A stretch of 64,000 nucleotides of DNA from Nitrososphaerota archaeon. GTDB lineage: Archaea; Thermoproteota; Nitrososphaeria; Nitrososphaerales; UBA183. The stretch lies in assembly GCA_029785685.1 (NCBI GenBank), contig JAFLZE010000005.1, forward strand, positions 4,845 through 68,844. Direction: 5' to 3'. Under the pieces are notes generated by a model. The model did no database searches. It saw only the letters and a program-made list of their open reading frames with translations, and had not been told where the DNA came from. This document shows, one piece after another, positions 58,163 to 64,000 of this stretch. Within the stretch, counting starts at the first letter, position 1; every line of letters begins with the position of its first letter. A program made the translations under genes and the position numbers.

Positions 58163-58834
58163 TTGTTCTATCTCGCGGTAGAGTCTGTAAAGCGGATACA
58201 CCGATACATCGTCGAATCATAGGGTGGCACATCAGACGGCGCAAGGCCGCCACAGGAAGGAAACGTCGTTTCAGCTGTCGAGAGGCCTAAGACACAAGTG
58301 ATTGGGGAGAACCCTGCAGGAGAACCGGTGGAGGCATTCGATAACCTGCTAGCAAAGGCATGTGCCCTTTGCTACGAACTGAACCGAGGGCACGGGTTCA
58401 CGGACGGAAACAAGAGAACCTCGCTTATGTCAATGGTCCTGATGCTCTGGATCAACGGGGCAGACATGATCTTGCCTCGTGCCATGACGAAGTATCTTCT
58501 CATGGTCGCAGAGGATCGGATGACCGAGAAAGAGTTCCTGAACGCGATCCGGAGATATGCCTACTCAAATCGCTTCGTGGGCGTGTGGAAAAGATACAGA
58601 TACAACAAGCTCCCTGAATTGGTCTATCAGTTCTATAGACGCGCTCCGGGACTTTGGTATGTTCATCGGATGAACATCGACTGGTTAGGTGCTGGAAATG
58701 AAGAAGCTCTGAATCGGTTCTGGGATGAGGAAGAACCTTGGGAAGAGCGGGGGTATCCAAAAGGCGATGTCGAGCTTGGCATTGAAGGGGCGCTGCCCGA
58801 ACTTGTCAAAAGAGGCCTCCTGACCGAAGAGTAA
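58163..58834 (+). pseudogene. Doc-type Fic-fold toxin with an in-frame TAG
   Basis: From TTG 58163 the frame reads FYLAVESVKRIHRYIVES, then TAG at 58220-58222, then GGTSDGARPP and VVSAVERPKTQ, the usual Doc N-terminus. The Doc motif HGFTDGNKRTSL follows at about residue 85 (HxFxDxNKR). Doc toxins phosphorylate EF-Tu/aEF1A. A 178-residue piece from GTG 58298 keeps the motif but loses the first helices. It has a long C-terminal extension (about 110 residues after the motif, many aromatics) not usual in Doc. Likely a decayed toxin; readthrough would restore it. Confidence 0.7.
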
Positions 58835-59131
58835 ATGCCGCTTGGCTCAAAGAACAGCGTCAATCCCTTTCACCATCTGACGCTCGGTACCATAGGTTCT
58901 CGCTGTGGCATGGATCGCTTATCCTGGGTCCCTGAGGCGCGCCCCATCAGAATCTGGCGAAGCTCGAGAAGTCTCCAAGGATGCGCGAGCCTGGGAGTGA
59001 CCATCAGTCCCGTTGCCCTGGGGCACGAGATGAAGGACGGCGAAGGCCGTGCCGGAGTGCAGGGCCCCTCTCCAGTCATGGGCCGAGGGGCAAGGCTATT
59101 CAATAAATACGCACTACCGGGCATGAACATC

Positions 59132-60160
59132 GTGCCGAGGATACTCTACGGGGTCAGCCCCATAGGGCTGGGGCACGCCACCCGGTCCCTGGTGGTAGCC
59201 AGGGAGCTGGAGAGGAGGGGGGCCGAGGTCATGATGTTCTCCGGGGGGAAGGCGGCCGAGTTCCTGAGGGGGTGCGGCGTGGCGGTGGAGGACTTTGTGG
59301 AAGACGCCGGGCCGAAGGTCGTCGGGGGAGAGATGAAGAACGCGGCCGCCTGGTACGTCAGGTCTTGGCTCGCGCAGCGGAGGAACGTGCCGAAGGCTCT
59401 GAGGCTGGCGGGCGCCTTCGCCCCGGACGTGGTGGTGTGCGACGAGGAGTTCTCAGGCACGGTCGCGGCTGGGGAGCTGGGGGTCAGCCGGGTCTTCATA
59501 GCCGACGAGCTGGAGCTCGGCTTCGCCCGCGGACGCGTGGCCCGGGCGATAGAGAGGAGGGTGGAGAGGTGGTACGGGGGGCTACTCGACGCCGTGGACA
59601 TGCTGATAGTCCCCGAAGAGGGGAAGGACGCCGGGAACAGGCGGTACGTGGGCCCGATCGTGCGGGCTACGACGGCGGGGTGTCTCGAGGTCCGGAGGAG
59701 GCACGGCCTCCCTGAAGGGAGGATGGTGCTGGTGAGCCTGAGCGGGAGCGGCGCCGGGAGGGAACTCGCGTCCAGGGCCCTGGACGCCCTTGGTTCCGTG
59801 CAGGGGGGCCGTCCCTCGCTGGTCGTGACAGGGAACAGGGGGCCGAAGTTCCATGGCGAAGGGGTCTATGACCTCGGGGTGGTGAGGGACAACCAGGACC
59901 TGGTCGCCTGCGCGGACCTGGTCGTCTCGACCGCGGGGAAGAGCACGATAGACGAGGCGGCCGCAGCGGGGACCCCCATCATCGTCGTCCCCATCAGGAA
60001 CCACGCGGAGCAGGAGAGGAACGCGGCGGCGTTCGGCTACTCGGCGGGGGACTCGGCCAGGCTGAAGGAGCTGATACCGTTGAAGCTGTCAGCCAGGGAG
60101 GGAGCCAGACCCTGCCACGGCGAGGTCAAGGCGGCGGAGCTCATCATGTCGCTAGCCTAG
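59132..60160 (+). CDS. MurG-like glycosyltransferase (GT28 type)
   Basis: A 342-residue GT-B-fold glycosyltransferase. SPIGLGHATRSLVVARELERRG near the N-terminus is the glycine-rich loop of MurG/GT28-like enzymes. The C-terminal domain has SLSGSGAGRELA and then DLVVSTAGKSTIDEAAAAGTPIIVVPI, which binds the nucleotide sugar. It probably adds a sugar to a lipid or protein acceptor at the membrane. GTG 59132 is exactly 27 bases from the centre of AATAAATA (59102-59109); ATG 59123 is a near alternative. Confidence 0.87.
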   Translation: MPRILYGVSPIGLGHATRSLVVARELERRGAEVMMFSGGKAAEFLRGCGVAVEDFVEDAGPKVVGGEMKNAAAWYVRSWLAQRRNVPKALRLAGAFAPDVVVCDEEFSGTVAAGELGVSRVFIADELELGFARGRVARAIERRVERWYGGLLDAVDMLIVPEEGKDAGNRRYVGPIVRATTAGCLEVRRRHGLPEGRMVLVSLSGSGAGRELASRALDALGSVQGGRPSLVVTGNRGPKFHGEGVYDLGVVRDNQDLVACADLVVSTAGKSTIDEAAAAGTPIIVVPIRNHAEQERNAAAFGYSAGDSARLKELIPLKLSAREGARPCHGEVKAAELIMSLA

Positions 60161-60184
60161 CCCCGCGGGCCGCACGGCAGCAGG

Positions 60185-60904
60185 TCAGGGCGCCCTGCGG
60201 GCCTCGGCTTCCTTCTCCTGGACCTCGCGGAGCGAGGAGATCAGCGCTTCGTCGGTCGGAATCCCGGACAGCGCCAGCACGAGTTGCTCCTTCCTGGCCA
60301 GCTCGACGGCCAGGGGGTCCACCTCCCTCGGTCCGTGGATCACCACCATCCTCGGCTTGAGCTGCGACACCCTGATGGCGACCAGTGGGCTCCTCCCCAT
60401 CCCCACCTTGGTGAAGACCAGTGCCCGCTCGGTGGTGGCCCCGAATATCCTGTAGAAGTCGTAGCCAGAAAGGGCGTAGATCGTCTTTATGCTATCGACG
60501 ACAGTGTACCCGTAGAGCTTCACCTCGTCGGGGTCCCCCGCGAGGACAGTCGCGTCCAGGGCGCGGAGTAGCTTCGAGGCCTCGAGGGGGGCCGGGAACT
60601 CGCCTATGGAGAGTATCGCCTGGTCGTCCCCGCTTGAGACGAGCTTGGAGACCACCCTCTCCTTCCCCTCGTCGAGCCTCACCAGGGCCTCGACGTACTT
60701 CTTGACGAACTGCACCCCCGGGGAGGGCCTGCGGCCCGACTCGTAGTCGCTGAGGACAGATGCGGAGATCCCGAGGGCGCGCGCCAGGGCGACCTGCTTG
60801 ATCCCGAGCCTGTCTCTCCATGCCCTCATGGCCCGCCCTGCGTCTGGGCTGGCGACCACGTCCCCGGCTATGCGCGCCAGAGCGTCGCTGGCTGGTGGTT
60901 CCAT
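60185..60904 (-). CDS. XRE-type HTH regulator with archaeal C-terminal domain
   Basis: A 239-residue regulator. The helix-turn-helix of the Cro/C1 type spans about 25-65 (WRDRLGIKQVALARALGISASVLSDYESGR). The C-terminal ~170 residues hold a domain common in archaeal regulators of this layout, with GYDFYRIFGATTERALVFTKVGMGRSP (about 145-170), likely a ligand-sensing or dimer domain. Its target is unknown. GCTTATCT (60930-60937) is centred 29 bases before the ATG. It is followed by no other gene in the same direction, but the nucleotidyltransferase-like gene lies just upstream. Confidence 0.85.
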   Translation of the reverse strand: MEPPASDALARIAGDVVASPDAGRAMRAWRDRLGIKQVALARALGISASVLSDYESGRRPSPGVQFVKKYVEALVRLDEGKERVVSKLVSSGDDQAILSIGEFPAPLEASKLLRALDATVLAGDPDEVKLYGYTVVDSIKTIYALSGYDFYRIFGATTERALVFTKVGMGRSPLVAIRVSQLKPRMVVIHGPREVDPLAVELARKEQLVLALSGIPTDEALISSLREVQEKEAEARRAP

Positions 60905-60946
60905 GGAGTTAGCCGGTTGACGTAGGACAGATAAGCCTTTGGCGAA

Positions 60947-61924
60947 CTATTCGCCCCCACGAGGCCTCTTCGCCAGAGCGGCGACCTGCTCCTTCAGCGA
61001 CGCCACGCCATGCCTGACGGCAGGTTCCTCTCTGGCGAGCCCCAGCTGCCTCACGAGCCGCTCCCCCAGGAGCCGACCGTCCCCCGAGGTGAGGGTGGAG
61101 AGGCTGTCCTTGGGGCGGGGACGAAGGAGGGCCGTGACCCCGTCCACAAGCTCTTTGCCGAGGAACGAGTAGCATTCGGCGAGTTCCTTGCGGGTCACAA
61201 GCTCCTCGGCCTTGGCCGAGAGGATCTCGGTCTTGGCGGCGGACCACTCGGACTCCCCTGACATACCTCTTGCCCGGAGTATGTCGTGCAGGACCGTCAC
61301 CCCCTCCAGCCTCGCCCCGCACCCTGCCCGGCTGGCCGCCTCCAGGCCTGCCCCGGCTGCTACGGCCTCGAAGCTCTTCGCCGCGCCCTTTGAGAGCGCC
61401 CGGAGCTGGGACAGCAGGTGGCTGGGGGACGGGACAGTCTCGCTGGCGAGGAGGAATGCGCCAGCGAACTCTTGGCTCGCCGCGAGGAGCCAGAAGTCGG
61501 CGTCGATGAGGGTCCCCTTCTCGAGCGCATCCTCGGCCCTCCCCAAGGCCTTCAGGGCCGAGCCCAGGCGCGCCGTGCTCGCCGCTTCGGCCGAGGAGGA
61601 GAGGGTCGCCGAGCTCGTGGCTATGGCTGTGGAAAGAACCAGAGTGGTGTCGCGGACCGGCTTCGCCGAAGCAACAGAGAGGGCGCGCTCCGGCTTGGGT
61701 CTCAGCACCTCGTCCTCGGTGACAAAGGCCGCGTCGACGAACACGTCGCCCAGCTTGAGGGACGTCCCAGGCCGCGGCTCGTCGGTCACTATCAGGATGT
61801 CGAACTCGCAGCTGTACCTCTGAATCCCCCTCGACGCGCATCCCACCAGGGCGACCGCCGAGTCGAGGTATGTGTCGAGGATCGGCCTCAGGTGCTCGGC
61901 CACTGGCCCGGTCTTGCCTTTCAT
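60947..61924 (-). CDS. Nucleotidyltransferase-fold protein, archaeal
   Basis: A 325-residue protein. VGCASRGIQRYSCEFDILIVTDE (residues about 27-49) resembles the G-S/G-x-D-x-D core of minimal nucleotidyltransferases, with SCEFD taking the SDxD place; a third Asp is in GDVFVDAAFV (about 60). The rest is a long helical region (Ala/Ser/Leu-rich, about 100-325) which may bind a partner. The substrate is unknown; one catalytic Asp appears replaced by Glu/Phe, so activity is uncertain. No good TATA box is seen before the ATG. Confidence 0.6.
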   Translation of the reverse strand: MKGKTGPVAEHLRPILDTYLDSAVALVGCASRGIQRYSCEFDILIVTDEPRPGTSLKLGDVFVDAAFVTEDEVLRPKPERALSVASAKPVRDTTLVLSTAIATSSATLSSSAEAASTARLGSALKALGRAEDALEKGTLIDADFWLLAASQEFAGAFLLASETVPSPSHLLSQLRALSKGAAKSFEAVAAGAGLEAASRAGCGARLEGVTVLHDILRARGMSGESEWSAAKTEILSAKAEELVTRKELAECYSFLGKELVDGVTALLRPRPKDSLSTLTSGDGRLLGERLVRQLGLAREEPAVRHGVASLKEQVAALAKRPRGGE

Positions 61925-62040
61925 GAGGGAGTCGCCTTTCTGCAGCTCTGAAAACGACCTATGAAAACGTGCCAGAGGGCCGGTCGCGCGACTCCTGCCG
62001 CTCTAATTCTGTTCGATAATTTGAATGTGCGTTGAAATTC

Positions 62041-62072
62041 CTATAAAAGAGGCTAAACACATAAATATGTGT
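62041..62072 (+). promoter_or_regulatory. tfb promoter with inverted repeat
   Basis: CTATAAAAGA (62041-62050) is a strong TATA box predicting a start near 62072. Between box and start lies the inverted repeat ACACAT-AAAT-ATGTGT (62057-62072). This position suits a repressor or autoregulation by a basal factor. It leaves a leader of about 90 bases before ATG 62162, unusually long for this window. Confidence 0.55.
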
Positions 62073-62161
62073 CAGGGAGGGAGTTCCATGTAAGTATTTC
62101 GCTAGTGGTAGATTTGTTCGCAGACAAAGACTTCTCGCGACTGATGCGCCTGCAAAAGGCA

Positions 62162-63052
62162 ATGGACAAGTGTCCCCGATGCGGCAAGGGTCCAATGATC
62201 GTCGACTCTGCAGGGGGGGAGCTCTTCTGTGGCGCATGCGGTTTCGTGGTCAAGGAGAAGATAGAGGAGATCGGGCCCGAGTGGAGGGCGTTCTCCAAGG
62301 AGGAGAAGGACGACAGGAGCAGGGGAGGCATACCCACCTCCATAGCCATGCACGACATGGGGCTGGCCACTGTCATAGGCGGGATCAACAAGGACGCGTC
62401 GGGGAAGTCGCTCTCGGCGTCCATGAAGGCGACGGTGGAGAGGCTCAGGACCTGGGACTCGCGCAGCCAGGTGCACGAGCCTGTGGACAGGAACCTGAGG
62501 CAGGCTTTCAGTGAGCTGGACCGGCTTTCCGACAAGCTGTCGGTCTCTGACGCCGTGGTCGAGAAGGCGGCCTACGTGTACAGGAAGGCCCTCGAGCGCG
62601 GGCTGGTCAGAGGGAGGTCGATCTCGGCGATAATCGCGGCGTCGCTCTATGCGGCTTGCAGAGACACCCAGACCCCGAGGACCCTGAAGGACCTGGCCGC
62701 GGTCAGCAACGTGAAGAAGAAGGACATCGCGCGATGCTACAGGCTCCTGCTCAAGGAGATGGACATCAAGATGCCCGTGGTGGACCCCACGAAGTGCATC
62801 TCGAGGATCGCGTCCAAGGCAGGGCTCTCCGAGAAGACGAAGAGGAGGGCGCTCGAGATACTCAAGAGGGCCGAGGAGACGAGGATTTCAGCCGGGAAGG
62901 ACCCGATGGGCCTTGCGGCCGCCGCCCTCTATGTCGCCTGCACCCTCGAAGGGGAGGACAAGACCCAGAAGGACGTCGCCGAGGCGGCGGGGGTGACCGA
63001 AGTCACGATAAGGAACAGGTACAAGGGGCTCAGGTCGGCCCTGGGCATCTGA
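62162..63052 (+). CDS. tfb: Transcription initiation factor B
   Basis: A 296-residue TFB that recruits RNA polymerase to the TATA-binding protein complex. A zinc ribbon (DKCPRCGKGPMIVDS ... LFCGACGFV, residues 2-30) is followed by the B-reader/linker (EIGPEWRAFSKEE) and two cyclin repeats (about 105-195 and 205-295). ATG 62162 puts the zinc ribbon at the N-terminus as usual; ATG 62144 or GTG 62069 are alternatives. The extended leader and inverted repeat suggest regulation. Confidence 0.93.
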   Translation: MDKCPRCGKGPMIVDSAGGELFCGACGFVVKEKIEEIGPEWRAFSKEEKDDRSRGGIPTSIAMHDMGLATVIGGINKDASGKSLSASMKATVERLRTWDSRSQVHEPVDRNLRQAFSELDRLSDKLSVSDAVVEKAAYVYRKALERGLVRGRSISAIIAASLYAACRDTQTPRTLKDLAAVSNVKKKDIARCYRLLLKEMDIKMPVVDPTKCISRIASKAGLSEKTKRRALEILKRAEETRISAGKDPMGLAAAALYVACTLEGEDKTQKDVAEAAGVTEVTIRNRYKGLRSALGI

Positions 63053-63247
63053 GGATATTCAGGTCGCTCCCGACCGTCGGACCCGCCATCTGCCGCTCTC
63101 TTTCTCTCTCCGCCCCTGCAGATGACAGAGGGGCCAGCGCTGAGGTGAGCGTGCTTCACACGCGAGGCTTTCTTGGCTCCACGCTCCCCGCTCCGCGACC
63201 CCCCGACGTCCGAGAGCGCTGGGCAGCCCTGACGGGAGGCGGTCAGC

Positions 63248-63763
63248 CTAAGTCGGCGGGACTGTCTCCAGGCCTGTGACGACCGGCCTGAGAGCCTGCG
63301 AGGTGCTTATGGCCGTCATGTCGGCTGAGATCTCAAGGACTATGGTGGTGGTCTTCCCCGACGCTATGGTGAAGCGCATCGGGACCTTGATCTGCCCGCT
63401 CGGGACAGTCAGTGTGACGTTGGTCCCGCTCACCGTGGCCACCGCGGCCGTTATCCCGAACCTGACCATGGTGTAGTTCCCCGCGGGGATGCTGTTCTTC
63501 CCGAGCATCCTGGTGACGCTCTGCAGCGCCAGAAGGTCGAAGGTCGTCGCGTTGACTTTGTAGTTCACGCTGGCGTTACCAGGCCCCTGTAGGGTGATGT
63601 CAGTGATCGTGAGATAGATGTGGGTGACGTTGCTCCCTGCGGGGGAGTCCTTCACACCGACGACCAGGCTTCCGCTCGGGGTTCTCAGCAGCGCCGTCGC
63701 CGCGACACCTACGACCACTATCACCACGACGGCTATCGCGACGGCTACGATCTTCGTCTTCAA
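63248..63763 (-). CDS. DUF4382-domain exported protein
   Basis: A 171-residue secreted protein. Residues 3-26 form a membrane anchor or signal (KIVAVAIAVVVIVVVGVAATAL). The remainder matches DUF4382: GSLVVGVKDSPAGSNVTHIYLTI, FDLLALQ, PAGNYTMVRFGI and VPSGQIKVP. Asn-x-Ser/Thr sites suggest glycosylation. The fold is a beta sandwich of unknown role on the cell surface. TTG 63763 is 31 bases from a TATA-like GCTAAATA (63790-63797). Confidence 0.85.
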   Translation of the reverse strand: MKTKIVAVAIAVVVIVVVGVAATALLRTPSGSLVVGVKDSPAGSNVTHIYLTITDITLQGPGNASVNYKVNATTFDLLALQSVTRMLGKNSIPAGNYTMVRFGITAAVATVSGTNVTLTVPSGQIKVPMRFTIASGKTTTIVLEISADMTAISTSQALRPVVTGLETVPPT

Positions 63764-63936
63764 TCCTCGCTCTGCTTCGCGAAGGGCGTATTTAGCATAG
63801 CGCGTTTGAACATGACGGGCTGCCGCCGAGCGACTGCGTCAGATATCAAATCCCGGCCACCGCATTTCTGATTTGAACCTAACTACGTCTAGGAACCGCT
63901 CTACTCAGATTCACTGTTCTGCATGTGGGGTGCAAG

Positions 63937-64000
63937 GTGAAGGTGGATGAAGATGCCATTGAGTCGATGGTTCGGAAGACACGAGGGCACCCATACATCC
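63937..64000 (+). CDS. Start of an unidentified gene at the window edge (partial)
   Basis: A frame from GTG 63937 remains open to the edge (21 residues). The end ESMVRKTRGHPYI resembles the T-G/R-GHPY signature near the C-terminal lid of archaeal STAND/AAA ATPases, but such a motif would not normally lie at residue 18, so the start may be elsewhere or the match accidental. No TATA box is placed well for it. Kept as a possible partial gene only. Confidence 0.25.
   Translation, partial: MKVDEDAIESMVRKTRGHPYI

Noticed and set aside
58835..59131. Upstream extension of the glycosyltransferase frame (99 codons)
   Set aside because: The extension has no family resemblance, and the TATA box at 59102-59109 lies inside it, placing the true start near 59132.

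Overview
The window is a GC-rich (well over 60% by eye), gene-dense stretch of an archaeal chromosome. Archaeal markers are transcription factor B, RNA polymerase subunits Rpo6 and Rpo12, ribosomal proteins S25e and S26e, Alba, family B DNA polymerase, an ATP-dependent DNA ligase, tRNA-splicing endonuclease, archaeal TrmI, archaeal-type ThrRS, ProRS and GlyRS, and the HMG-CoA synthase/thiolase/DUF35 trio of archaeal isoprenoid synthesis. S25e and S26e together exclude Euryarchaeota and point to the TACK/Asgard side. A mesophilic or moderately thermophilic Nitrososphaerota (Thaumarchaeota)-like lineage is my best guess, as inference only. Haem O synthase implies a haem-copper oxidase and an oxygen-respiring lifestyle.

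Layout. 1-6.2 kb: end of a CofC-like gene, an amidohydrolase, a NitT/TauT-type ABC transporter with its AAA-associated partner, and two envelope proteins. 6.2-8.6 kb: stress and accessory island with a HEXXH protein, a small heat-shock operon behind a palindromic operator, an AbrB-like protein and a RelBE-like toxin-antitoxin pair. 8.6-21.7 kb: haem O synthase, then sugar-phosphate and central metabolism (two sugar nucleotidyltransferase-type proteins, PGI/PMI, GalT, ApgM), nucleoside salvage (uridine phosphorylase, thymidine kinase), a PLP decarboxylase, a GIY-YIG protein, Alba, Rpo6 and S25e. 21.7-22.4 kb: decayed TnpB element. 22.4-34.6 kb: DNA ligase, UPRT, NfeD/stomatin, DUF47, EndA, TrmI, membrane proteins, ProRS and a PfkB kinase. 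34.7-42 kb: MFS transporter, S26e, secreted cyclophilin, CDP-alcohol phosphatidyltransferase, ThrRS and the agmatine-to-putrescine pair AguA/AguB. 42-46 kb: PolB interrupted by a 461-residue intein. 46-53.5 kb: membrane proteins, sugar aminotransferase, glycosyltransferase, Rpo12 and the mevalonate-entry operon. 53.5-64 kb: a GNAT pseudogene, Na+/H+ antiporter, GlyRS, DUF92, a broken Doc toxin, a glycosyltransferase, an XRE regulator, a nucleotidyltransferase-like protein, TFB and a DUF4382 lipoprotein-like protein.

Expression logic. Most transcription units begin with a recognisable archaeal TATA box whose centre lies about 25-32 nt before the start codon, so mRNAs are probably mostly leaderless. 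TTG and GTG starts are very common. Several divergent pairs appear to share one roughly symmetrical TATA element. I used this spacing to choose many starts.

Most unusual items: the PolB intein, at a site outside the three classical positions and with both homing-endonuclease acidic residues lost; two accessory genes (GNAT, Doc) cut by in-frame TAG codons; a conserved gene with no canonical start where ACG sits at the expected position; interleaved inverted repeats upstream of haem O synthase; and a perfect 16-bp palindrome between TATA box and start of the small heat-shock operon. I found no rRNA, tRNA or CRISPR array. The stretch 58835-59131 (about 300 bases) holds only the glycosyltransferase promoter at its end.
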